The notes under the pieces are model-generated. The model saw only the letters and a list, made by a program, of their open reading frames with translations. It made no database searches and had not been told where the DNA came from. A stretch of DNA of 31,325 bases from an uncultured Opitutia bacterium (GTDB taxonomy: Bacteria > Verrucomicrobiota > Verrucomicrobiia > Opitutales > Opitutaceae), in assembly GCA_937952235.1 (NCBI GenBank), contig CALFZM010000084.1:1-31325 (forward strand). The letters are read 5' to 3'. The position numbers were made by a program, and so were the translations under genes. Below are positions 24,922 to 31,325 of this stretch, one piece after another; the stretch's first letter is position 1, and each line of letters starts with the position of its first letter.

Positions 24922-25157
24922 GACGCAAAACGTGGACCTCTCGCGCAACGAAGGGCAAGCGGCAGAAGAACTCCGAGCCGCCGGCGGACACGGATCCGGG
25001 CTCCCGAACCGCGAGCGCGCTCCGGCGGTTTAAGGAAAGACCCAGCCGTTTCGGAGGCTGCGCACCGTCGCAGCGGCGCTGATGCAGCATCGACCTCCGA
25101 GCCGCGGACGATGGATGACGCTCCTCCAGAGCAGATTCAAAAATTCGGTAGCCCAAA

Positions 25158-25244
25158 CCTAAACGCAAAGTCGCAAAGGAACGCGAAGTTTCGCCACGTT
25201 TTCCTTCGCGAGCCTTTGCTCTCCTTCGCGTCTTTGCGCTTAGG
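25158..25244. repeat. Long imperfect inverted repeat in intergenic region
   Basis: The left arm begins CCTAAACGCAAAGTCGCAAA and the right arm, read in reverse, begins CCTAAGCGCAAAGACGCGAA; 12 of the first 13 bases match, and the rest also pairs in part through GGAACGCGAAG. The element is a potential large stem-loop of lower GC than the surroundings. It fills most of the 361-base gap between two leftward genes; nothing else is seen there. Confidence 0.7.
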
Positions 25245-25282
25245 ATCCCGCCCTGATCGGCTACGATTTTGGTTTAGGCGCT

Positions 25283-25777
25283 CTAGCGGGATTCACCGCG
25301 CCGGGCGGCCTCGATGCGGGCGACGTCGATCTTGCCCATCTCCATCATCGCTTCGAACGCGCGCTTCGCCTCGGCGCCGCCCGCGGCGAGCGCCTCGCTC
25401 AAGACCCGCGGCGTGATCTGCCAGGAGATACCCCAGCGATCCTTGCACCACCCGCACGCGCTTTCCTTGCCGCCGTGGCCCACGATGGCGTTCCAATAGC
25501 GATCGGTCTCCTCCTGCGTATCCGTGGCGACCTGGAACGAGAAAGCTTCCGAATGTTCGAAGGCCGGTCCCCCGTTGAGGCCCAGGCATGCCACGCCCAG
25601 CACGGTGAATTCCACCGTGAGCACGTCACCCGCCTTGCCCGAGGGATAGTCGCTCGGGGCATGATGGACGGCCGTGATCCGGCTGTCAGGGAACGTCGCG
25701 ACATAAAACCGCGCCGCGTCGAGCGCATCCCGGTTGAACCAGAGGCAGACCGTGTTCTTGGGCGATGGGGAAGCCAT
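25283..25777 (-). CDS. VOC superfamily protein, PhnB / 3-dmu-9_3-mt type
   Basis: 164 residues. The opening NTVCLWFNRDALDAARFYVA, TFPDSRITAVHHAPSDYPSG, then DVLTVEFTVLGVACLGLNGG, AFSFQVATDTQEETDRYWNA and a WGISWQITPRVL block are characteristic of this vicinal-oxygen-chelate subgroup. The GGPAFEHSEAFSF strand is the usual core. Function is not known; these proteins often lie near stress or ECF-regulated genes. The segment CGWCKDRWG carries two cysteines and is family-typical. ATG at 25777; an earlier in-frame start adds 12 residues without family match. The right flank (25778-26158) belongs to the next gene. Confidence 0.93.
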   Translation of the reverse strand: MASPSPKNTVCLWFNRDALDAARFYVATFPDSRITAVHHAPSDYPSGKAGDVLTVEFTVLGVACLGLNGGPAFEHSEAFSFQVATDTQEETDRYWNAIVGHGGKESACGWCKDRWGISWQITPRVLSEALAAGGAEAKRAFEAMMEMGKIDVARIEAARRGESR

Positions 25778-26158
25778 GACCCGTACTGACCACCACGGGC
25801 GAGCCCGGTGCAACGTCCTTTGAACCGGGAAGAAACCCTGGTCAACGGCCGCTCCGTGGAGAAATCTCCCAGTTCGTCAGGCATAGCCCGACAGCCAGAA
25901 TCTCACTTACTCCCATGTAGGAGTTCCTTACAGTCAGCAACTTAAGCAATACAATCGCTTTAACATGCTCGGCGCATTTCTGCGTCGGAGGGCGATACAC
26001 CCGAGCTTTTCCGCGCCTCTTCGCCGAACGGAAAAGACCTCGCCTAAACCCCTGTGGCGCAGAGGCCGCGCAACCGAGTTGCAGGTGGTGGCACGATCAA
26101 GGCTCTAGCACCGACGTCCAGCGAGAGCCCGTAACCCATCCATCGAAAGAAAATCATC
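25778..26158. other. Divergent control region, VOC gene / VPEGGST protein
   Basis: No gene is seen in these 381 bases. It contains an inverted repeat ACTCC-CATGTA-GGAGT at 25909-25924, a lower-GC patch near 25925-25975 with a possible TTACAG/TACAAT promoter pair (25928 and 25950, 16-base spacer), and a GG-N10-GC site at 26089. Confidence 0.4.
26089..26103 (+). promoter_or_regulatory. Possible sigma-54-type promoter
   Basis: TGGCACGATCAAGGC keeps the TGGCACG of the -24 element and the invariant GG-N10-GC spacing. The -12 element reads AGGC instead of TTGC, so it is imperfect. It lies 55 bases before the start of the VPEGGST protein. PEP-CTERM genes in other bacteria are often under sigma-54, which is why I note it. 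Confidence 0.35.
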
Positions 26159-26755
26159 ATGTTGTTCTCTCGCGTCAGATCCACCGCCGTCCTTGCGACG
26201 CTCGCGGTTTGTTCAGCCCTTCCGCTGTCAGCGATTCCGATCACGGGCGTGGTCGACTTCGCTGGCGGTGCGACGTTCGACTCGGGCACCCTTGCCACGG
26301 CCAACGGCGTGATTGCTGGCGGCTGGAGCAATGTGACCGTGACCTCCGTCACGGCCGGCTCGATCCTCGATACCACCATCAATCCCGGCGCGGCGGTCAC
26401 CATGACCGGCGCGGCGTGGAACTTCAACAACGGCGCCCTGCCCAACCTGTGGACCGTCGGCGGCTTCACGTTCAGCCTCACGACCTCCATGATCGTGACG
26501 CAGAACGCGTCGTTCCTCAACGTCATGGGCACCGGCTTCCTCTCCGGCAATGGTTATGACGTCACCCCGGGCAACTGGTTCTTCACCAGCCAGGGCGTTG
26601 GCGACAACAACCAGTTCTCGTTCTCCGCGACGAACAACACGCTGCCGGTGGGCGTGCCTGAAGGTGGCTCCACCGTCGGGATGCTCGGCGGTTGCCTGCT
26701 GGCCTTCGCCGCGCTGCTCCGGCTCCGCCGCGTCGGCGCGCTCCGGAACGTCTGA
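26159..26755 (+). CDS. Exported protein with VPEGGST C-terminal sorting signal
   Basis: 198 residues. Signal peptide MLFSRVRSTAVLATLAVCSA then LPLSAIP. The mature part is rich in Gly, Asn, Thr and Ser and beta-like (GGATFDSGTLATANGVIAGG, GAAWNFNNGALPNLW), without a known domain. The C-terminus is VPEGGSTVGMLGGCLLAFAA then LLRLRR: a short motif, a membrane segment and a basic end. This is the architecture of PEP-CTERM/VPDSG-CTERM sorting signals handled by exosortases; VPDGGST-like forms are common in Verrucomicrobiota. No exosortase gene is in the window, so the enzyme must be elsewhere. The protein is probably exported and anchored or released at the cell surface. Its function is unknown. 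Confidence 0.85.
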   Translation: MLFSRVRSTAVLATLAVCSALPLSAIPITGVVDFAGGATFDSGTLATANGVIAGGWSNVTVTSVTAGSILDTTINPGAAVTMTGAAWNFNNGALPNLWTVGGFTFSLTTSMIVTQNASFLNVMGTGFLSGNGYDVTPGNWFFTSQGVGDNNQFSFSATNNTLPVGVPEGGSTVGMLGGCLLAFAALLRLRRVGALRNV

Positions 26756-27057
26756 TTCGTCCACCCTGTCTGTCGTCGCCGTCCCCGGAGGGCGGCGCGC
26801 CGCTGCCGCTTGGCGGCAGAGGGCGTCGTCCTCCGTCGGACGGTTCCGGGGGAGTTCGATTCCGAACTCCAGACCGAAGGCAGGCAGGGCAATCGGGCAA
26901 CGGCACAGGCTGATCCACCCCGCAGCCCACGCAGTCCCGGTCCGGCTTGCCCGGCGAAAAACTGAGGCCGCCTCCCGTGAGGCGGCCTTTTTCGCGTTCT
27001 TTCCCGACGGGGCGGCGCCGCATTGACCGAGGACGACGGAAGCCTTTGCTCGCGGGC
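26756..27057. other. Gene-free stretch with predicted secondary structure
   Basis: No gene is seen. The span holds a nested, self-complementary GC region at about 26790-26845 with TGCCGC-TTG-GCGGCA inside it, a clean hairpin GGAGTTCG-ATTC-CGAACTCC near 26860-26880, and the terminator at 26965. The GTTCGATTC string recalls a tRNA T-loop but no tRNA fits. Confidence 0.4.
26965..26992. terminator. Bidirectional-looking terminator
   Basis: AGGCCGCCTC, loop CCGT, GAGGCGGCCT, then TTTT: a perfect 10-base-pair stem with a T tract on the right and an A run on the left. It would stop readthrough from the VPEGGST gene before the kinase gene at 27058. Confidence 0.85.
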
Positions 27058-30000
27058 ATGTCCGCCCCCTGCCCCGTCCGCCGCGCGCTGGCCTGCTGCG
27101 CGTTCGCGATCGCCGGGCCGGCCACGCTTGGCGGAGCGGAGGCGACCGTGCCGGAAGCGGTGCTGGCGCGGGAGCTCGGGCTGCCGCTGCAGCGGCTGTA
27201 TTCTTCGGACGACTACGATGGCTTCAGCCGCGTGACGGCAGTCGCCCACACCGCCGAGGGTTTCACTCTTTTCGGCACCTATCACGCGGCCATTCTCTTT
27301 GACGGAGCGAGCCATGAGAAGATCGCCGTGCCTGCGACCTACGTCACGGCGCTCGCCCGGGCTCCGGACGGGATGATGTGGGCGGGGGGCGACAACGAAA
27401 TCGGCGTCATCTCACCCGCACCGGCTGACGGCCAGCTCCGCTATTACTCGCGCACCGCGCTGCTGCCGGCGGAGGCGCGCTCGTTCGGCCGGCTGCGGGG
27501 GATGATCGCGAGCCGCGCCGGGATCTTCGCCGTCACGAGCAGCGGCCTGCTCCACTTCGCGGGCGGCCGGGCGGATTTCCTGCCCCTGCCGCCGGAGAGC
27601 CGCGCGCGACTCCATGCGTCCGGGGATCGCGTTTTCCTGCACGATGCCCGTCAGGGACTACTCGAGCACGGGCCCGGCGGCTTCCGGTCGGTCGACGCGG
27701 GTCGCGACCTCGCCGGACGCGACCTCGAACTGCTGGACCGGGGTGCGCAGCCCGCGCTCTGCCTGATCGAAGGCGAAGGCCCCTTTCTCCTGCACGCCGA
27801 CCCGATCCGGCTGGAACCCCTCCCCTCCCCGCTGGCGCGGATGCTGGCGGAACCGATGGTGCGCACCCTGCAGCTCGCGGACGGCCGGATGGTATTCGTC
27901 CGCGCGGACAATCGCGGCGTGATTCTCGCCGATTCCAGACTGCAGGGTGCGCAGGTGCTCGACGCCCGGTCGGGCCTCGCCAACACGGCGATCCTCGATG
28001 CGGCCCTCGATGCGGAACACGGGCTGTGGCTGGCCACGGCCAACGGGCTGCTCCGGCTGGACCTGGCGCCCGGGGTGACGCTGTTCGACGAGCGCAACGC
28101 GTTTCCCATCGGATCCTCCGGGTCGCTCGTGCGGCACGCCGGCGTGCTCTATGCCGGTTCCACCCAGGGCCTGCGCCGCCTTGCGGCCGGCGATCCGGCG
28201 CGAGGAGTGCCCGCCCGGTTCGTGCCCGATCCACGCGTGCCGGAAAGCTGCGACAACCTGCGCGACACCCCCGCGGGCCTGCTCTTCAGCACCAGCAATA
28301 CGGTCGAGCTGCTCGGCACGGGCGAACGCCGGAGGTTGTTCGAGCCCGAGGCGAAGATCACCATGATCAAGGCCAACCGCCGGGCAGCGGGGAAATATTT
28401 CATCGCGACCGACGACGGCGGCGTGCACGTGCTCGACCTCGCGACCGGCGCGACGCGCCGCGTGCTCACCCTCCCGCCCGGCGTGATCCTGTGGAACGGA
28501 GGCGAGGAGTCGGAGACCGTGTCGTGGTTCGGCACGGCGGCGAGCGGGTTCTGGCGGATCGCCGCCGACGACGCGGCGTGGACCGGGGCCTCCGCCGAGC
28601 CGCACCCGCTCGGCCGGGCCGGCCTGCCCGAGGGCAAGAGCTGGACGGGCGTGTTCCCGCTTTTTGACGAGCTGCATTTCCTCACCGAGACCGGCATGTA
28701 CCGCCGCGACGCGGCGTCCGGTCGCTTCGCGTCCGATGCCCGCTACCGCATTGAAGGAGTGGACCCGCTCCGCTTCATGCCGGTGGTGGCGGACCCCACC
28801 GGCCGCGCGTGGGCATCGCCCTGGCAGGGCACCATCACGTGCGTGCGACCGCTCGGCTATTTCAAGGCGGAGGGCCGGGCCGGATACACCTGGCACGACG
28901 CGCCGACGCGCTGGCAGGCGGGAGTCGGGCGTTTCGGTGCGGGGCTGATCCTCGTCGAATCCGACGGCGGCGGGTCCGTGCTATGGACCAAGAGCCCGAC
29001 CGCGATCGCGCGCATCGAGCTGGATACGCTGCCGGCCAACCGACCGCCCGCGGCGTGGCGGCCCGTCATCCGTCGCTTCACCATGGGCGAGCGCTCCTGG
29101 CCGGTGGCGGCCGGCACGGAACTCGACCTGCCGTTTTCGAACCAGCCCATCACGCTCCGCTATGCCACCGCGCGCTATCAGCCCGGCGGGCCGGTCCGGT
29201 ATCAGACGCGGCTGGTGGGCTTTCGGTCCGAGTGGTCCGCCCCGGCCGCGAATCCCGAGGCCGTGTTCACCAACCTGACCGGCGGTCCCTTCACGTTCGA
29301 GGTGCGGGCGGTCGATGCGGACGGCTTCCAGAGCGAAACCACGCGGATGATCTTCAGCGTCGCGCCGCCGTGGCACCGCAGCGGGCCGGCGCTCATCGGC
29401 TATCTGCTGGCCATCGCGGGCAGCGTGGCCGGCTTCATCCGCTGGCGGCTGCGCCACGCGGCCCGCGAGCGCGCCCGGCTCGAGCGACTCGTGGCGCAGC
29501 GCACCGAGGAACTGCGCCAGGCCAAGGACGAGGCCGATGCCGCCAATCGCGCGAAGAGTGTGTTTCTCGCCAACATGAGCCATGAGCTGCGCACCCCGCT
29601 CAACGGCGTGATCGGCTATGCGCAGGTGCTGATGAAGGACGGCGACCTCTCTCCGCGCAACCGGGAGCGCGTGCAGGTCGTCCAGAACAGCGGCGAGCAC
29701 CTCCTGCGCATGATCAACGAGGTGCTGGACCTCTCCAAGATCGAGGCCGGGAAGATGGAGCTCGTCCTGGCGCCGTTCCACCTGCCCCAGCTCCTGCGCG
29801 ACAGCGCCGCCGCGATCGCGACGCGCCTCGAGCAGAAGCAGCTCGAGTTCGCGTTCGAGCCCGCCCCGGACCTGCCGCAGGTCGTGCAGGGCGACCCCGT
29901 GAAACTCCGCCAGGTGATCGACAACCTGCTGAGCAATGCCGTGAAGTTCACGGCGCGCGGCCGGATCAGGTTTGAGGCTGCGGTGGCCGACTCGGCGGCG

Positions 30001-30537
30001 CAGACCCTGCGATTTGCCGTGATCGACACCGGCGTCGGGATCAGCACGGCGGACCAGGCGCGACTGTTTCAACCGTTCCACCAGGCCGCGGACGGCCGCC
30101 CGCCCGAACCGGGCACGGGCCTCGGCCTTGCCCTGAGCCGACGCATGGTGGAATTGATGGGTGGCACGCTGGACGTCGCCAGCGCACCCGGTGCCGGCAG
30201 CACGTTCTCGTTCACGGTCCGCCTGCCCGCGCTCGCCGGCGGCGGTCCGCCCTTGGCCCAGTCCGCCCGCATTGCCGGCTACCGCGGCCCGCGCCGCCGC
30301 GTGCTGGTGGTGGACGACGTGGCCACCAACCGGCACGTGCTCCGCGAGCTGCTCGCGCCGCTCGACTTCCAGATCAGCGAAGCCGCCTCGGGCGCGGAAG
30401 CGCTGGCCGCGGTGGAGTCGGCCGGGCCCGACGTCGTCCTCCTGGATCTGCAGATGCCGGGCATGAACGGATTCGAGCTGGCCCGCGCGCTCCGCGGCTG
30501 CGGCTGGTCGCGATGTCGGCCTCGGTGCTGTCGCTGA
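27058..30537 (+). CDS. Hybrid histidine kinase with propeller and Y_Y_Y sensor, receiver frameshifted
   Basis: 1159 residues in the open frame. Signal peptide MSAPCPVRRALACCAFAIAG. Residues 40-690 form a periplasmic two-component-regulator propeller (repeated blocks such as GLWLATANGLLRLDLAPG). A Y_Y_Y domain follows at about 695-765 (VRYQTRLVGFRSEWSAPAAN), one membrane segment at 777-800, a coiled coil, HisKA with His842 in MSHELRTPLNG, HATPase with NLLSNAVKF, DTGVGIS and GTGLGLAL, and the first half of a receiver with phospho-acceptor Asp1130 in LLDLQMPGMNG. The frame then leaves the receiver (RGCGWSRCRPRCCR, stop). The remainder of the receiver continues in another frame from about 30501. 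I chose ATG 27058 because it starts the signal peptide. Such kinases usually sense glycan fragments. Confidence 0.9.
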   Translation: MSAPCPVRRALACCAFAIAGPATLGGAEATVPEAVLARELGLPLQRLYSSDDYDGFSRVTAVAHTAEGFTLFGTYHAAILFDGASHEKIAVPATYVTALARAPDGMMWAGGDNEIGVISPAPADGQLRYYSRTALLPAEARSFGRLRGMIASRAGIFAVTSSGLLHFAGGRADFLPLPPESRARLHASGDRVFLHDARQGLLEHGPGGFRSVDAGRDLAGRDLELLDRGAQPALCLIEGEGPFLLHADPIRLEPLPSPLARMLAEPMVRTLQLADGRMVFVRADNRGVILADSRLQGAQVLDARSGLANTAILDAALDAEHGLWLATANGLLRLDLAPGVTLFDERNAFPIGSSGSLVRHAGVLYAGSTQGLRRLAAGDPARGVPARFVPDPRVPESCDNLRDTPAGLLFSTSNTVELLGTGERRRLFEPEAKITMIKANRRAAGKYFIATDDGGVHVLDLATGATRRVLTLPPGVILWNGGEESETVSWFGTAASGFWRIAADDAAWTGASAEPHPLGRAGLPEGKSWTGVFPLFDELHFLTETGMYRRDAASGRFASDARYRIEGVDPLRFMPVVADPTGRAWASPWQGTITCVRPLGYFKAEGRAGYTWHDAPTRWQAGVGRFGAGLILVESDGGGSVLWTKSPTAIARIELDTLPANRPPAAWRPVIRRFTMGERSWPVAAGTELDLPFSNQPITLRYATARYQPGGPVRYQTRLVGFRSEWSAPAANPEAVFTNLTGGPFTFEVRAVDADGFQSETTRMIFSVAPPWHRSGPALIGYLLAIAGSVAGFIRWRLRHAARERARLERLVAQRTEELRQAKDEADAANRAKSVFLANMSHELRTPLNGVIGYAQVLMKDGDLSPRNRERVQVVQNSGEHLLRMINEVLDLSKIEAGKMELVLAPFHLPQLLRDSAAAIATRLEQKQLEFAFEPAPDLPQVVQGDPVKLRQVIDNLLSNAVKFTARGRIRFEAAVADSAAQTLRFAVIDTGVGISTADQARLFQPFHQAADGRPPEPGTGLGLALSRRMVELMGGTLDVASAPGAGSTFSFTVRLPALAGGGPPLAQSARIAGYRGPRRRVLVVDDVATNRHVLRELLAPLDFQISEAASGAEALAAVESAGPDVVLLDLQMPGMNGFELARALRGCGWSRCRPRCCR

Positions 30538-30905
30538 ACCGGCAGGATGCGTTCGACGCGGGCTGCGACGATTTCCTGCCCAAGCCGTTTCGGGAGGACG
30601 ACCTGCTGGCGCGACTCGGCCACGTGCTTGCCCTCGACTGGATCCGCGCCGAACCCGAACCCGTGCGCCGCACGGTCACGCCGTTCGAGCAGCTCGGCAC
30701 GCGGCTTTCGTCCGCGGAAATCGAGGAACTCCTCGGTTGCGCCCGCCGCGGGGAAATCACGCAACTGCGACGCCAGCTGGCGGCCCATCCCGACGATCCG
30801 TTCGCCGGCGCGCTCGAAAACCTGGCGCGCAACTACCGGATGGCGCAGATCCGGGAGCTGCTCGAGCAGCGCAGCCCGCGCCGGGGCGCGATCCAAGAGC
30901 CGTGA
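30513..30905 (+). pseudogene. Detached C-terminal part of the hybrid kinase receiver
   Basis: 130 residues starting at an internal ATG; the open frame reaches back to CGG at 30501 (RLVAMSASV). It reads MSASVLSLNRQDAFDAGCDD, FLPKPFREDDLLARLG, which is the second half of a receiver domain with the beta4 Ser/Thr position and the conserved KPF lysine, then a helical tail (LSSAEIEELLGCARRGEITQ) often found after receivers in such kinases. It lacks the Asp half, so alone it cannot be phosphorylated in the normal way. It continues the kinase ending at 30537, displaced by one frame and short of about six residues. It may be a sequencing or assembly error, or a true mutation. Confidence 0.75.
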
Positions 30906-31006
30906 GGCGGCGCCCGCTCCGCGCCTTGCCGGACTGCTCCCTGACCCGCCGCCTCGACTGCCGCACCTCCGATCCATCGCACCGAGAAGCTGCTCTCCTG
31001 CGACGC

Positions 31007-31081
31007 GGACCGGTCCTACGCACGTTAGCCGCCTGGGGACAGGCGGCTCCACCTGAATTGCGCTCGATCGGGGAGCCGAGC
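31007..31081. repeat. Direct repeat copy 1, half of palindromic element plus flank
   Basis: This 75-base segment (GGACCGGTCC, then AGCCGCCTG-GGGA-CAGGCGGCT, CTCCACC, and a flank of about 26 bases) is repeated at 31251-31325 with two mismatches. It has the right-hand hairpin of the palindromic element but no left-hand one. Confidence 0.85.
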
Positions 31082-31220
31082 GCGCCGCGTGGGCATCCTT
31101 TCCATCTTCTTCATCCGGTCCAAAAAGAGCTCGGTCGGGCGGAGATTCGGAACGTGCGGGAAAGCTCGGGAGACAGGATGAACGGGATGTTCAGGATGAA
31201 GCAGTCCGAGTCGCCGGAAT

Positions 31221-31297
31221 GGTGGAGCGGCTTGTCCTCAGGCCGCTACGGGACCGGTCCTACACACGTCAGCCGCCTGGGGACAGGCGGCTCCACC
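31221..31297. repeat. Intact paired palindromic repeat, second copy
   Basis: Same length and layout as 1511-1587: GGTGGAGCGGCTTGTCC start, AGCGGCTTG-TCCT-CAGGCCGCT (one G-T wobble), then AGCCGCCTG-GGGA-CAGGCGGCT, and CTCCACC at the end. The right half overlaps direct repeat copy 2, which runs to the window edge. Confidence 0.85.
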
Positions 31298-31325
31298 TGA
31301 ATTGCGCTCGATCGGGGAGCCGAGC
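31251..31325. repeat. Direct repeat copy 2, reaching the window edge
   Basis: 73 of 75 bases match 31007-31081. The end at 31325 is the end of the window, so the true repeat length is unknown and may continue (copy 1 goes on CGCGCCGCGT). Confidence 0.85.

Larger units (their letters stand above)
30906..31325. other. Gene-free stretch at the window end
   Basis: No gene is seen. The region consists of the two repeat copies and about 140 bases between them with no feature I can name. An AT-richer stretch near 31100-31210 has no start or ribosome site. Confidence 0.5.

Noticed and set aside
26860..26885. GTTCGATTC string resembling a tRNA T-loop
   Set aside because: The flanking bases form an 8-base perfect hairpin with a 4-base loop, not a 5-base T stem with a 7-base loop, and no acceptor, D or anticodon arm can be drawn around it.
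31007..31325. CRISPR array at the window end
   Set aside because: Only two repeat copies are present, 170 bases of non-uniform spacing separate them, and the repeat is a hairpin element also found singly elsewhere.

Overview
The window is GC-rich, gene-dense chromosomal DNA that most resembles the family Opitutaceae (Verrucomicrobiota). Reasons: two large TonB-dependent receptors, one with an N-terminal carboxypeptidase-regulatory-like domain and one with the 'LSPFEV...DDTGYQA' N-terminus common in that family; a secreted protein ending in a VPEGGST-type sorting signal; secreted DUF1080 and DUF6250-like proteins; a RedB-like redoxin; and a Y_Y_Y/propeller hybrid histidine kinase. Most start codons lack a clear Shine-Dalgarno sequence. 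The taxonomic call is inferred from protein style only; there is no rRNA or tRNA gene in the window.

Layout. 1-1.45 kb: a LysR regulator divergent from a small SnoaL-like protein. 1.5-1.6 kb: an intact copy of a palindromic intergenic repeat. 1.6-4.0 kb: phosphatidylserine synthase (pssA) and two secreted proteins (DUF1080 and DUF6250-like). 4.0-7.1 kb: a leftward pair encoding a RedB-like membrane redoxin and a multi-TM hybrid histidine kinase, joined by a 4-base stop/start overlap. 7.2-9.45 kb: a rightward cluster of ArsR repressor, SRPBCC protein, DUF899 thioredoxin-like protein and small KCxxC membrane protein. 9.5-11.1 kb: a secreted Cys-type sulfatase. 11.3-13.3 kb: a possible small membrane protein, an exported PRC-barrel protein with a strong terminator, and a BON-domain lipoprotein with its own terminator on the opposite strand. 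13.7-20.9 kb: two TonB-dependent receptors flanking a cysteine-less HMA-fold protein and a membrane-anchored coiled-coil protein. 21.1-23.5 kb: an MFS transporter followed by a LacI-type regulator. 23.5-25.8 kb: two leftward genes, a serine beta-lactamase-like hydrolase and a PhnB-like VOC protein, separated by a long imperfect inverted repeat. 26.2-26.8 kb: the VPEGGST-tailed exported protein, preceded by a possible sigma-54-like site. 27.1-30.9 kb: a giant hybrid histidine kinase whose receiver domain is broken by a frame change plus loss of a few residues. 30.9-31.3 kb: gene-free DNA with two copies of the palindromic repeat.

Together the genes suggest a polysaccharide-using bacterium: outer-membrane receptors for uptake, sulfatase and DUF1080 for processing polymeric substrates, an MFS/LacI pair for transport and control, and hybrid kinases for sensing. 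No CRISPR array, transposase, integrase, rRNA or tRNA was found. The best leads are the dispersed palindromic repeat family, the RedB/hybrid-kinase module, the damaged receiver domain of the large kinase, and the control region of the VPEGGST protein.
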